64,000 bases of DNA from Macrolepiota albuminosa (taxonomy: Eukaryota; Basidiomycota; Agaricomycetes; Agaricales; Agaricaceae): NCBI GenBank assembly GCA_027475525.1, contig JAMWFC010000125.1, forward strand, positions 391,723-455,722, in the 5' to 3' direction. Each line of letters opens with the position of its first letter. Position 1 is the first letter of the stretch. Made by a program: the position numbers and the translations under genes. The notes beneath the pieces were generated by a model. It saw nothing but the letters and a program-made list of their open reading frames with translations, was not told the origin of the DNA and did not search any database. This document shows, in pieces, positions 1-9,693 of this stretch.

Positions 1-22
1 AAATGATCCCAAAAGGAATCAC

Positions 23-2494
23 GTGGTTTGGATGAAGAAGGTGACTCTTCGTCGTGCAGAGGGCACTTTGCAGCACCCTACATTGAAACGGGCAGACAAG
101 GAGTGCCTGGTCTCGTATGTGGATGTCGATGGCCACAAGGCATGGACCCTATGGGACTCTGGGAGTACTACATCGGGCATAACGCCCCAGTTTGCCCATG
201 TGTACGGAATATCTGTGCAGGAGTTGGATATGCCATTGGCGTTACAGCTGGGCACCATAGGGAGCCGAGCCATGGTGCAGTATGGGACAAATGTGACTGT
301 CCAAACGCCAGGCTCACATAGCTGGGAATACATGGATGTAGCAAACTTTGATCGCTACGAGGATGTGGAGGAGGAAGTGCAGGCTATGCCTGGACTGAGT
401 GCAGACCACAACGTGGTGATGATGAGCGAGGAGGAGTATCAAGCCTCCAAGAGGAGCAACAAGCGAATAATCACTCCTGATATTAGAGGCGCAAAGCCTC
501 CAGACAAGCGCCATCGAAAGGCGAGACAACGGGAGGACTCAGTGGATGAATCCTCACGAGTCAAGTTGGAAGACTTGAGAAACAGCATCCGAGAGGCGGA
601 AGCTTCAGGAGAGGGGGACACACGGTCCCTATGGGAGCGACCAGCCCCCCTGCCAGAGTACGACTGGGCATACGACCCCCAAATGCCGCAAGAGTGGAAC
701 GCGCTGGTGGCAGCCATGTGTGCGCGAAATGCGCACCAGAGATGGATGACCATCAAATCAGCGTATCGCCAGCCAGCCTCGGATGAGGTGTCTGTAGCGT
801 ACTCACTTGTACGTGAGGGGAAAAGCCTTGTGGCTTATAAGGCAGCGGCAGCAGGTGCCCCGCTGAGACTACATATACCCGATGACAGTGTCAATCGGGT
901 GCTCGCAATGCGTGAGCAGTATGCACCGCCGCCTTGGCCACCCTCAGAGATGGTGGAAGTACTTCCCCCGGTGCATATAAAGGGGAAGCAGAAGGCGACA
1001 AGCCTTCGTGAGGAAGATATACCTCGGTTGCGTCAGCAATGGCAAGAAGAATTTGCCGATATGGTCAACGGGACCAAGGAGGAGCTCCCACCATGGCAGG
1101 AGGTGAACCATGAGATCAATCTCATAGACGAGAGCAAGCAGTATAAGTACCACTTGCCACGCTGCCCGCACGCACTCCAGGAGCAACTACATGATAAAAC
1201 CAATCGCTATTTAAATGCTCAATGGTGGTCTCCATGCACCACTGCCCAAGCTGCACCATTATTGTGCATCCCAAAGAAGGATGGATCCCTTCGAACAGCT
1301 CTTGATGCACGTCAGCGCAATGACAACACTATAAAGGATGTAACTCCTTTACCAGATCAGGAGGTGATCCGGGAAGACGTGGCTCAGGCGAAGTATCGCT
1401 CGAAGATTGACCTTACTGACGCTTATGAGCAGGTGCACATTTGCACCGAGGACGTACCCAAGACTGTATTTGCATCGATCATGGGCACGTTTACGAGCAA
1501 CATAATGCAGATTGGAGACTGTAATGCTCCTGCAACCTTCCAGAGGCTAATGACCTCTATTTTTTGAGACGTAATAGGATGTTTCATGCACATCTACTTA
1601 GATGATATATTCATCTACTCGGATTCTATGGAGGAGCATGAGCAGCACCTCAGAGTCGTATTTGAACGACTACGCAAGTACAAGTTGTACTTGAAGTGGA
1701 AGAAATGTGAGCTCTACGCTCAGAGTATAGACGGCCTAGGGCATGTCATAGATGAGCGGGGTATCCACCCCAATCAGAACAAGCTCGATCGCATTCGGGA
1801 GTGGCGCACACCCCGAAACTACAATGACATCCAATGATTCATTGGCCTTGTCAACTACATATCGAGCTTCTTGCCCGATGTCACAACCTATACTGGGCCA
1901 TTTATGGTCATGACACAGAACGGGTCACCGTTCAGTTGGAGGCCGTTGCACCAGCAGTGCTTTGAGATGGTCAAACAGATCTGTACGAAGACTCCGGTGA
2001 TTTGACCAATTGACCCTAGACAGGACGAGCCAATATGGCTCATTTGTGACGCGTCCAAGACAGGCGTCGGAGCCATGTACAGTCAGGGAAGCAGCTGGCA
2101 GACGTGCCGCCCAGCAGGGTTCATGTCAAAGAAGTTCACAACAGCCCAGCAAAACTATGCGGTGCATGAGCTGGAGACTCTTGCCATACTCGAGGCCCTC
2201 CTCAAGTGGGAGGATAAGCTGATGGGATATCCCATCCACATCATAACGGACCACAAGGCCCTTGAGTTCTTCAAAACTCAGGTGAACTTGTCGCCGTGTC
2301 AGCGACGGTGGATAGACTACATGTCAAGATACCAGTTCGACATCACCTATGTTAAAGGTGAACTCAACAAAGTGGCAGACTGCTTGTCATGCTACTTTGA
2401 GAGTGATGTAGTTGGGGAGGCTCACGAGCCTCATGAGTATGTGCAGGCAGACTGCTGTATAGACTCTGATGGAGAGGATTTACCTCTCCACTGA
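23..2494 (+). pseudogene. pol: Gypsy pol: protease, reverse transcriptase, RNase H (decayed)
   Basis: A single frame runs through this stretch, interrupted by TGA at 1565, 1835, 2003 and 2492. The retropepsin active site DSG is at 155-163 inside TLWDSGST. The RT palm follows, with LRTALDARQRN near 1290-1320 and the catalytic YLDD near 1595-1606. RNase H shows DASKTGVGAMYSQ near 2050 and TDHKALEFF near 2250. Each stop falls where related Gypsy proteins usually have arginine (for example before DVIG ahead of YLDD, and in IQ-stop-FIGLVNY), which implies CGA changed to TGA by CpG deamination. GCFMH and LSCYF also look like former arginines (CGY to TGY). Identification of the domains is firm; ancestral residues are inferred. 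Confidence 0.9.
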
Positions 2495-2533
2495 TACCAG
2501 GAGCTCAGGGAGCATGTCCTGAAAGTACGCGCT

Positions 2534-3697
2534 ATGCATGACGATGAGCGGAGGCGAAGCACTCGCCTCAGGGAGCAGCGTGAAGAGCGGGACATAGCCG
2601 CCCAATTGCTCAAGGAGCATGAAGCTGTGGACCCAGCATCCACTGGGGAGCACGAGTGCCCCGATATACCCATTACGCTTGCGGAGATGCTTGAAGGCGA
2701 ATTGCCTTCGTCCCAGCCCCCTAGCCTGGTCAGCAACGACTTCCAGAAGGAAGTGGTGCAGGACTATGGCGATGATTCTCTCTTCACCGAGATAATCACC
2801 AATCCTGATGACCATCCTCGGTTCAGGCATGAGCCTGGTGGACTGATCACAATGGAGAACCGTCAAGGGGTGGCAGTGGTCTGCCTCCCCCATACACAAA
2901 CCATTGTTACGCAGGTCTTGGACCAGGCCCATGCACTGGTGGGGCACTTTGGTGCTGCCAGGACGTTGGGCTACATCCAGAGATGGTATTGGTGGCCACG
3001 TATGGCCCAAGAAGTGACTAAGTTCTGCGCCTCATGCGCAGCGTGTCAGAGGGCAAAGTTGCCCCCTGGATCCCCTCCCGGGAAGCTACACCAGCTACCC
3101 GTGTCGGTGAAACCTTGGGATTCCATTGGTATGGACTTTGTAGGTCCCTTTCCTGAGTCCAGAGGGTTCGATTACCTCTGGGTGGTAATATGCTGCATGA
3201 CGAGCATGGTGCACCTCATACCAGTGCAAACTATGCTGACGGCTAAGGAGCTGTCATGGATCTACCTGAGGGAGATTTTTAGGCTGCATGGGCTGCCTAG
3301 CACCATTGTGAGCGACCGTGACTCAAAGTTCACGTCTCAATGGTGGAAGGAACTCCACAAACTGTTAGGAGCGCGACTCCTCATGTTGACGTCCTTCCAT
3401 CCTCAAACAGATGGGCAAACAGAGCAGGCTAACCGCAGTATAGGTCAGATTCTGAGGGCAGTTGTTTGCCCTGACCAACGAGACTGGGTGGACTGGTGTC
3501 CACTCACTGAGTTCGTGATTAATGCGAGTATCTCAGATACCACAGGGTATGTGCCCTTTGAGCTCAACGGAGGGTACTTGCCCTCCATGCTGCACAAAGT
3601 TCGTGCTGATACAGTAGCTCACCGAGGAGTTGTCGAGTTTGCCAGGCAGGCCCTGGAGAACCTTGTGGCGGCGCATGACACTGTCATAGAGGCGTGA
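2534..3697 (+). pseudogene. int: Gypsy integrase (decayed)
   Basis: This continues the same frame as the RT/RNase H part. The zinc-binding HHCC module is visible as HALVGHFG...CASCAACQRAK near 2930-3060. The catalytic core keeps its acidic triad: D in GMDFVGPF (near 3130), D in IVSDRDSKF (near 3310) and E in TDGQTEQANR (near 3420). The frame ends at TGA 3695-3697 after IEA, again where an arginine codon CGA is likely, and shifts frame just after. The core residues are intact, so inactivation comes from the stops rather than active-site loss. Confidence 0.9.
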
Positions 3698-3698
3698 G

Positions 3699-4199
3699 TC
3701 TTTCAGGCGAGCAGAACCGCTGATAGCAGTTGGAGCGTTGGTTTACCTATCAACGTGTAACCTGAGACTCCTAAAGGGTCAGGCGAGTAAACTCTGCCCG
3801 AAATGGGTAGGCCCATACCGTGTTCTAGACGCAGAGCCAAGTACCTCCAACTACATGTTGGAGCTGCCTCTGGCATTACAGGAACAATGCATTGTTCCTA
3901 AGTTTCATGTGTTGCTGTTGTGACCATACAGCGCATCTGACGATGCGCTATTCCCTAACAGGGCAACCCCGGGCCCCTATGATTTTGGGGCTTGAGACGA
4001 TGACAAATGGTTCGTCGAGTGCATCATTGGGCACTGGTGGACTGAGCATAACATGCTCGAGTTTGAAGTACGCTGGTCCCTCGGAGACACAACATGGGAG
4101 CCACACTCCCATTGCTCCAAGTTGGCGGCACTTGACCATTATTTGGAGTTGAAGGGCGTTAAGCGCCCACATCAATTAAGTAAGTGTGCCAGCGCTTAA
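3699..4199 (+). pseudogene. Integrase C-terminus and chromodomain (frameshifted, two TGA stops)
   Basis: From about 3699 the integrase C-terminus continues in another frame, with SKLCPKWVGPYRVLD (GPY/F-type module) near 3790-3830 and IVPKFHV near 3890. TGA codons at 3921 and 3993 again fit CGA decay. From about 3996 to 4199 the frame reads DDDKWFVECIIGHWW, then FEVRWSLGDTTWEP and LAALDHYLELKGV. This is a chromodomain: aromatic cage-type residues, the W..GD.TWEP signature and a C-terminal helix. Chromodomains on chromovirus integrases guide insertion to heterochromatin. The stop is TAA 4197-4199. The first unit of a 77-bp tandem duplication (4128-4204) overlaps the end. Confidence 0.85.
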
Positions 4200-4281
4200 T
4201 TTGAGCACTTGACCATTATTTGGAGTTGAAGGGCGTTAAGCGCCCACATCAATTAAGTAAGTGTGCCAGCGCTTAATTTGA
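4128..4281. repeat. Exact 77-bp tandem duplication no. 1
   Basis: Positions 4128-4204 and 4205-4281 are identical and adjacent, with no extension of the match on either side. The unit contains the end of the chromodomain frame and a gcgttaagcgc hairpin-like core. It is one of four duplications of exactly this length in the window and is most simply explained as an unmerged contig overlap. Confidence 0.95.
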
Positions 4282-4379
4282 TCGGCAGTGCCGATCGCAG
4301 CTTGGCTGAGTTGGTCAGCAGCTGTGGCTGAAACACATTTTAAAAGGCGAAATTTCTTTTTCACTTTTTTCCCTCAACC
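4282..4379 (+). other. Short leader between chromovirus pol and gag-like frame
   Basis: About 100 bp of non-coding sequence opening with a short perfect palindrome (atcggca, one base, tgccgat) and ending in a pyrimidine-rich stretch just before an ATG at 4380. It could be part of an LTR or leader, but neither TG...CA ends nor a primer-binding site could be assigned. Confidence 0.4.
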
Positions 4380-4407
4380 ATGGACAACATGCCCGTGGAT
4401 CAGACTG

Positions 4408-4438
<31 letters not shown>

Positions 4439-4881
4439 CACTGAGTTTGCGCCGTCGGTCTTACCGTCGGCTGAAGGGGGGGGCAGATGGCTCCCCCACT
4501 GACCCAAAATGCGCCCCAGTGAGGACAATCGCAACAAGCTGTGGGCTTCCCACAGCAGCGGCGGGCTACCTGCCGCAGCAGCCGATGATCAGTGGCTATC
4601 CGCCACTCCAACCCATGCAGAGCAACTTCATGCCCCAGAACGTACCTGTGGGCGGCTATCAGCCCCAACAACCAGTAGTGGGCGCTTATGCGCCACATCA
4701 CACAGAGGGCCAATCCCAGCAACAGGCCTATGGGGGGCTAGTCAGCTCCCAAGCAGCGCCAGGATGGAGGCAGTTTGCCCCCGCTATGGCGAGAGGGGCT
4801 ATGGGCACACATCCTTTGCCCCAGTTTACCGCCCCGGCGCACTACCCTGGGATGGGTGGTGTGCCTGTAATGATGCCGTAC
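4380..4881 (+). pseudogene. Gag-like Q/P-rich N-terminal frame, split by insertion of the second Gypsy element
   Basis: The frame opens at ATG 4380 with MDNMPVDQTEQ followed by a polyglutamine run (cag repeats, 4411-4435). It shifts frame at a run of eight G near 4476-4483 and then continues as a Q/P/G-rich sequence with PQQPMISGYPPLQPMQ and PGMGGVPVMMPY up to 4881. There it is interrupted by the 5' LTR of the second element. Composition resembles the low-complexity N-termini of fungal Gag proteins. After the insertion, from 15954, another Q-rich stretch (TVQQQSTGQDG) looks like its continuation. Inactive because of frameshift and insertion. Gag assignment is inferred from context, not from a conserved domain. 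Confidence 0.5.
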
Positions 4882-5062
4882 TGATACGACGCTGTACCAG
4901 CAGTCAGGGACAAAACATGCACCAGAAGTCAAAATAAACATTTAATTATAGGCTGAAAACTGTAAGCCTCCTGGTAGCAGTCTCAACAAATATCTATCTC
5001 TGAAAATATCCCAACAAATACACAGAAAAGTACAGAACAACAGGCAGGAACCGGCTCAAACT

Positions 5063-5216
5063 ATCAGCTCAACAATAGTCTAACCACTGTCATGGAGAGG
5101 AAAAGCATGGAAGCTGGTAATGGACGGAACAGGATTGGAATCAGCTCAACAATAGTCTAACCACTGTCATGGAGAGGAAAAGCATGGAAGCTGGTAATGG
5201 ACGGAACAGGATTGGA
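5063..5216. repeat. Exact 77-bp tandem duplication no. 2, in 5' LTR only
   Basis: Positions 5063-5139 and 5140-5216 are identical and adjacent. The 3' LTR has a single copy of this segment (near 15150-15225), so the duplication is not part of the ancestral LTR. Confidence 0.95.
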
Positions 5217-5657
5217 CAGAACAGGATGAAATTGGGAAATTATTATATTCATTCGATATTATAATTCTCAATTTCATCATCAAATCAGTCAATGTTTGGC
5301 AATGGACGGAATAGGATGAAATTGGGAAATTATTATATTCATTCAATATTATAATTCTCAATTTCATCGTCAAATCAGTCAATGTTCGATTTGACAACAA
5401 GGAGGGGAAAAGGAAAGAAGTAGAGGATGCAGGGAGGCGCTCAAAGAGGAAAGAAGGATCCATGAATTAGATCAGGCTAAATGGAGCTCAAGCAAATGGA
5501 GAAGCGGCAATCAGAAACATCCGGAAGAATGGTGAAATGGGTGGCACTGAAACAGGCCTCCCAAAAGGGAAATTGGACTATCAAATACGTTCTGGAAGTG
5601 GGAGAGTTTCCGACAAAGAGTCATATGTAGATAGTGGTCTGTGCACCAGAAAAACAG

Positions 5658-5665
5658 TATAAATA
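5658..5665 (+). promoter_or_regulatory. TATA box in 5' LTR (U3/R promoter)
   Basis: TATAAATA in aaacagtaTAAATAGCCC lies about 290 bp before the LTR end, a normal place for the start of R. The same octamer is kept at 15658-15665 in the 3' LTR. Confidence 0.6.
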
Positions 5666-5954
5666 GCCCAAGTTTAGTAGAGAATGGACAGGCAATTGAT
5701 AGGCAAAGGCTCGGTGATTCCCAGGGAGTGAATCGCTTAGGCCGGAGTTTGTTAAGAAACCTCGACTTGTGGGAATATTATTATTCTCATTCAATATTAT
5801 AATTCCTCAAAACCTCGGCGTTTTGCAAGATTATTAAACGCAGTCAAGATAATAATTATCCCTTTCGTCATCAAAGTCAGTGTGAATTCAAGGTCATATT
5901 CTACACTAGCAAGCCCCAGAACTATCAAGTAATACTTCTACCAAGTACTACATC

Positions 5955-5972
5955 TGGAGCCCACCGCGAGGG
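5955..5972 (+). other. Primer-binding site
   Basis: TGGAGCCCACCGCGAGGG begins two bases after the 5' LTR end with the diagnostic TGG that pairs with a tRNA CCA tail. I could not assign the priming tRNA. Confidence 0.65.
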
Positions 5973-6136
5973 GCTTTGGTTTAGCAAGTGACCAACAAGT
6001 TACACCGACATCAAGCTCATCATTGTGGACCATCAAGTCCGGTTCACATCAAGTTTAATACAAGATTTCATTTGCACCAAGAGGGTCTACCCCAGAAAGA
6101 CTAAAGAGAACCGTGCCTAAGCAACGGGTCAAGACA

Positions 6137-6400
6137 ATGGAGCACGTCCACAAGCCCGTAACCCGTAGCATCAAGACCACAACACTCAATAGTGCCAGGG
6201 ACCCAGAACAGATCTTGAGATCTAGTAGAAAGTGTACATCCAACGATATCAATATTTCAAGTATAAATACATCAAATACACAAAATCCAACACAAAATAT
6301 GCCCGCCGAAATAGTGAGACAAAAGCTGCCACTATCAACAAGTCATGACGCTCCTCGGTTCACCCATACACAGCCTACAGAAGTACGGCGCTTCCTTTGA
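6137..6400 (+). pseudogene. gag: N-terminal part of Gag, cut off by TGA
   Basis: This is in the same frame as the main Gag reading frame at 6404. It reads from ATG 6137 (or ATG 6299) through FTHTQPTEVRRFL and is ended by TGA at 6398-6400. The next codons read K-M-E-S-L-F, so the protein would be continuous apart from this one codon. Arginine fits the position and CGA-to-TGA is the common nonsense change in this window. The upstream part is basic and Ser/Thr-rich, as expected for the start of a fungal Gag. Whether translation starts here or at 6404 in a functional relative is not settled by this sequence. Confidence 0.55.
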
Positions 6401-6403
6401 AAG

Positions 6404-7573
6404 ATGGAGAGCCTCTTCAAGGCTGCAGGGATCAATGATAACCAGGAACGGAAGGACAAGTTGACGGAATATGTGGACGCTGAGACGGATAGTGAGTGGA
6501 GAGGGTTAGATAGCTTTGGGGACGAATCTACGTATGACGATTTCGTCAAAGAAATACAAAGTTCTTACCCTGAAGCAATCTCAGATGAGGGAAGCGTGGC
6601 AGTGCTTGATCGGATCTGTCGAGAGCATGCACGTTTAGGGCAGCATGACACAGAAGAAATTCATGCGCTTGTTCGGAAATTCCGGGCTGAGGCAAAGAAG
6701 TTGACAGGGGTGCTAGGGAATGTAGCCTTGGTGGACAAATTTACCAAGTGCTTCACACCAGCATTCCGTGAGCTAATCTTAGCACAAGCCTTGCAAAAGT
6801 ACGGACATTACAGTGATGTATCTAGGAAACGACACAAAGATGACAGATATGATCTAAAGGAAGTTATAAATATCGTGTCTATTTTAGTCGACTCCGGAAC
6901 ATCATTCCGAGATGATGAGGGAACAAAAGAGAGAGCTCCGGGGGTGATCAAGGTTAAGCAGGAGGTTGACCTGGAGACTGAGGGGAGGTTAGCCAACTTG
7001 CAAGATGGAGTTATGGCTTTGGGGAAAGAGATGAGCAGTCTGAGGGGGTTCATGCAGACCATGAACAATGAGTGGAAGGCCAAGAGCCAGGTTCCTATGC
7101 AGGGAGGACTGCAGACTAGGCTGGGGATGCCTGCTCAGGCTTTGCAGACTGTTCAGTTTCCAGGAGGCAACAGTTCAGCTGCTGGGATAAATTGTTATCA
7201 CTGTTGGGAGTTGGGACACAGGACCAATGACTGTGAATATCTCAAGACTCAAGTCCAAGAAGGCAAGCTCATCCTCTTTGAAGGCAGGCCTAGGCTACCT
7301 TCTGGGGATCCCATTCCCAGGAGCCCACCTAATGTGTCTCCCAAGGAAAGGGTCAATGCTATCATGGATCCTAAGGCTGCTGCCTTCTATGGCTGGGTTG
7401 AAGAGCCAGTCACTGTTGTGCCTAGTGTGTCTACATATGTGCAGGCAGTGCCCAAGGAGAAAGAGGATTTGGAGAAGAAGATAGAAGAACTGCAGAGCTT
7501 GGTGGCCAGTCTGATAACTACTAGGAGTCAGACTTATGAGAAGAACACCCAGCAGAAGCAGGAGGGTTTTTAG
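6404..7573 (+). CDS. gag: Gag polyprotein with CCHC zinc knuckle
   Basis: A 389-residue frame beginning MESLFKAAGINDNQERKD. The N-terminal two thirds is a helical Gag core, and near residue 265 there is a nucleic-acid-binding knuckle CYHCWELGHRTNDC (Cx2Cx4Hx4C). The C-terminus has a heptad-rich stretch (KEKEDLEKKIEELQSL). The frame ends in GAG GGT TTT TAG, where G-GGT-TTT is a canonical -1 slippery heptamer leading into the protease frame. Coding also extends upstream of a TGA at 6398, so the full Gag is probably about 480 residues. Gag would form the virus-like particle that packages the element RNA. Confidence 0.88.
   Translation: MESLFKAAGINDNQERKDKLTEYVDAETDSEWRGLDSFGDESTYDDFVKEIQSSYPEAISDEGSVAVLDRICREHARLGQHDTEEIHALVRKFRAEAKKLTGVLGNVALVDKFTKCFTPAFRELILAQALQKYGHYSDVSRKRHKDDRYDLKEVINIVSILVDSGTSFRDDEGTKERAPGVIKVKQEVDLETEGRLANLQDGVMALGKEMSSLRGFMQTMNNEWKAKSQVPMQGGLQTRLGMPAQALQTVQFPGGNSSAAGINCYHCWELGHRTNDCEYLKTQVQEGKLILFEGRPRLPSGDPIPRSPPNVSPKERVNAIMDPKAAAFYGWVEEPVTVVPSVSTYVQAVPKEKEDLEKKIEELQSLVASLITTRSQTYEKNTQQKQEGF
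7564..7570 (+). promoter_or_regulatory. Putative -1 ribosomal frameshift site, gag to pro (GGGTTTT)
   Basis: The heptamer G-GGT-TTT fits the X-XXY-YYZ rule in the Gag frame and is followed at once by the Gag stop TAG 7571-7573. A -1 slip reads on as GFLENSRMVADG into the protease frame. Confidence 0.7.
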
Positions 7574-7584
7574 AGAACTCAAGG

Positions 7585-8589
7585 ATGGTGGCAGATGGAA
7601 GAGTCCAGCCTGAATTGAGGACACCACTACCACCTGAGAGTGATCTGAAAAGGCAAAGGGGAGTTATAGAAGTAGGCAAAGGGAACCTGCCCTTTGAGCA
7701 GGTGCCTGCTGTCAATGGAGAGAAAATAGTAAAATTTCAAAGTGACAAGAAAGAGTTGTATCAGCCCAGAGTATGGCAGAGAAGGGAGGATGAGATTGTC
7801 AGCAAAATATTGGACAATGAGGTGACAATTTCTACAAGGGAATTGTTGAAGGTGCCAGCCTTGCAGGAGGCTCTGGAGAAGACTTGGAGGAGGAGGGAAG
7901 GTGCTACCAAGTGGACAGCTGCCAAGGTCTTTGCACAGGAGGATAGAAGTGCTTCTGTAATGAGCCAGGTCAATATAGATGACTTGCCTCAACCAGGGTA
8001 CCATATCTCTCAGAGTGAAGAAGAAGGGGTTCCAAAGGGATCAGTGGTTCATGAGGACTGTGTGGCTACCTTCTTGGAACAGCTTCCACCAGGGGATAGG
8101 CCAGAAGTGGTCTATGTGGCCAGAGACTTACAAGTGTTGAGGTCTCTGTACCCTAGTGTGAATGACCAAGCTAAGGTGGAGGCTATATTGGACAGTGGGT
8201 CTCAGATTGTGTGCATGGCTTTGGACAAGGCATTAAGTCTGAGATTGACTTGGGATCCTGATATAAGGTTGCGCATGGAGAGTGCCAATCAGCAGGTTAA
8301 TGAGTCTTTGGGGATGGCCAAGAATGTGCCCTTCAAGTTTGCTGAGGGTTTCACAATATACTTGCAAGTGCATATATTTGAGAAACCTGCTTATACAGTA
8401 TTACTGGGGAGGCCATTTGATACAGCCACTGAGAGTAATGTGCAGAACTTGAAGGATGGTAGTGCAATCATCACTATCAGGGATCCTAATACTGGGAAGA
8501 GGACTGCACTGCCAACTTATGAGAGAGGCAAGGCACCCCCTAGTGGCAACAAGGAGGAGTTGGGAAAAGCTTCAGCCTTGAGGAGTTGA
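7585..8589 (+). CDS. pro: Protease (retropepsin) in its own frame
   Basis: This 334-residue frame is -1 relative to Gag and likely expressed as a Gag-Pro fusion by frameshifting at 7564. The aspartic protease signature is ILDSGSQIVCM (DSG near 8190) with the flap and ILGRPF-type end seen as VLLGRPFDTATE near 8400. The N-terminal 190 residues are a linker with no domain I recognise. The frame ends at TGA 8587-8589, 18 bases after a second slippery heptamer GGGAAAA at 8562-8568. The protease cleaves Gag and Pol during particle maturation. ATG 7585 may also serve as an independent start. Confidence 0.85.
   Translation: MVADGRVQPELRTPLPPESDLKRQRGVIEVGKGNLPFEQVPAVNGEKIVKFQSDKKELYQPRVWQRREDEIVSKILDNEVTISTRELLKVPALQEALEKTWRRREGATKWTAAKVFAQEDRSASVMSQVNIDDLPQPGYHISQSEEEGVPKGSVVHEDCVATFLEQLPPGDRPEVVYVARDLQVLRSLYPSVNDQAKVEAILDSGSQIVCMALDKALSLRLTWDPDIRLRMESANQQVNESLGMAKNVPFKFAEGFTIYLQVHIFEKPAYTVLLGRPFDTATESNVQNLKDGSAIITIRDPNTGKRTALPTYERGKAPPSGNKEELGKASALRS
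8562..8568 (+). promoter_or_regulatory. Putative second -1 frameshift site, pro to pol (GGGAAAA)
   Basis: In the protease frame the codons are ttG-GGA-AAA, a canonical X-XXY-YYZ heptamer. Slipping back one base gives GKSFSLEELIPDQGEAAV in the RT frame, so the overlap is open and read-through is plausible. The protease stop is 18 bases downstream. Confidence 0.6.
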
Positions 8590-9626
8590 TCCCAGATCAA
8601 GGAGAGGCTGCAGTGATGATAGAGGGGAGTGAGGAGGAAGGTTTCTGGATCAAGGGGTACTGTGTCAAGGAGAAGAGTTTTGAGCAGCAAGAACTCAGGG
8701 ATGTGTACTTGGCTGCTTACCATGCTACTGGAAGGGAAGGAGAAAGGCCAGGGCAGTTGCTGGGAGCTTACTTGAATGGAGAGCTTGGCTACCTACCTGA
8801 AGAGTTAAAGAGTGGGGGGGAGAAAAGCCAGGAGGAAACTGTACAAGTGCTTGGGAAATATAAGCCTGTTGCCAAGAAAGTTAGACCTGTGTTGGGTACT
8901 ACCCCAGAGGAGTTCAGGATAGAGAGGAATATCACTGGTGATCCTTTGAAGGATATGCCACCTTTGAGTCCACATCCACCTGAATTCAGACCTACTGGGA
9001 GGTACACAGAGGAGTGCAAACAGATTATTGACCAAGCACATGAAGGGGAGTTTCTGTGGCCAGAAGAGAGGAAGTTACTGCACCAGTTGATGATGCAGCA
9101 GAATGAGGCCTTTGCATGGAATGACAGTCAGAAGGGGAAGTTCAAAGAGGAATACTTCCCACCTGTTGTTATGCCAGTAGTACCTCACCAGCCTTGGGTG
9201 TTGAAAAACAGACCCATACCTCCTGGGAAGTACAATGACCTGTGCAAGGAGATTAAGAGGAAGTTGGAAGCAGGGGTTTATGAGAGGTCAAATTCCTCAT
9301 ATAGGTCACAATGGTTTGCTGTTCTGAAGAAGGATGGGAAAAGTCTAAGGCTTGTGCACAGTTTAGAACCTCTAAACAAAGTCACTATAGCTCATTCTGG
9401 AGTACCTCCTGCTACAGAAGAACTGGCCAACCACTTTGCTGGAAGAGCATGTGGTGGGATGTGTGATCTCTATGTTGGATATGATGAAAGGACTTTGGAC
9501 CCTAAGTCTAGGGACTATACCACCTTTCAGACACCTTATGGAGCTCTGAGATTGGTGACATTGCCAGGACTTTGGACCCTAAGTCTAGGGACTATACCAC
9601 CTTTCAGACACCTTATGGAGCTCTGA
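8586..9626 (+). pseudogene. pol: Reverse transcriptase, N-terminal part (frame broken after 9565)
   Basis: The frame is open from about 8565, so it joins the protease frame at the slippery site; there is no need for a start codon here. It contains the connector (PPEFRPTGRYTEECKQI), the RT entry region with PIPPGKYNDLCKEIKRKLEAGVYE (fingers) and SQWFAVLKKDGKSLRLVHSLEPLN, then GALRLVTLP before the palm. The frame is destroyed by an exact 77-bp duplication (9489-9642). Even with a single unit, a one-base deficit remains at 9644-9648, where the conserved MGWTNS motif reads ATGGATGG. The next part of RT, including the catalytic YIDD, is in the following frame. Confidence 0.85.
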
Positions 9627-9642
9627 GATTGGTGACATTGCC
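9489..9642. repeat. Exact 77-bp tandem duplication no. 3, inside RT
   Basis: Positions 9489-9565 and 9566-9642 are identical and adjacent, with mismatches immediately outside. Because 77 is not a multiple of three it shifts the RT frame by two. It repeats coding sequence (DPKSRDYTTFQTPYGALRLV), so it cannot be a natural feature of a working RT. Confidence 0.95.
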
Positions 9643-9693
9643 CATGGATGGACTAATTCAGTTCCCATCTTCCATGATGATGTTACTTATATC

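Larger units (their letters stand above)
1..4199 (+). mobile_element. Ty3/Gypsy chromovirus relic, 5' end outside window
   Basis: Domain order protease, RT, RNase H, integrase, chromodomain identifies a chromovirus-type Ty3/Gypsy LTR retrotransposon. The element enters from the left edge, so its 5' LTR and gag are not seen. No 3' LTR could be delimited after the chromodomain stop at 4197-4199; a short leader and a new gag-like frame follow within 200 bp, which would fit a short LTR shared with a tandem neighbour or a rearranged junction. The coding region is broken by repeated CGA-to-TGA changes and one frameshift near 3700, so this copy is non-autonomous. Confidence 0.9.
4882..5952 (+). repeat. 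5' LTR of second Gypsy element (1071 bp)
   Basis: Starts TGATACGACGCTGTACC, ends AAGTACTACA, and is followed two bases later by the primer-binding site. Compared with the 3' LTR it carries 92 extra bases: one exact 77-bp duplication and a 15-bp insertion near 5210. About ten other differences remain, several being C/T or G/A changes at CpG. The LTR has an internal imperfect tandem pair (about 90 bp, from 5200), each half folding as a hairpin from gatgaaattg to caatttcatc. Confidence 0.92.

Noticed and set aside
19..333. Short reverse-strand open frames across the Gypsy pol regions (for example 19-333, 314-529, 2480-3010)
   Set aside because: They are shadows of the conserved pol frames, with no domain-like composition or intron signals.
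4380..4500. Programmed frameshift at the run of eight G in the gag-like frame
   Set aside because: The shifted frame lacks an X-XXY-YYZ site and the homopolymer is a typical place for indel mutation or sequencing error.
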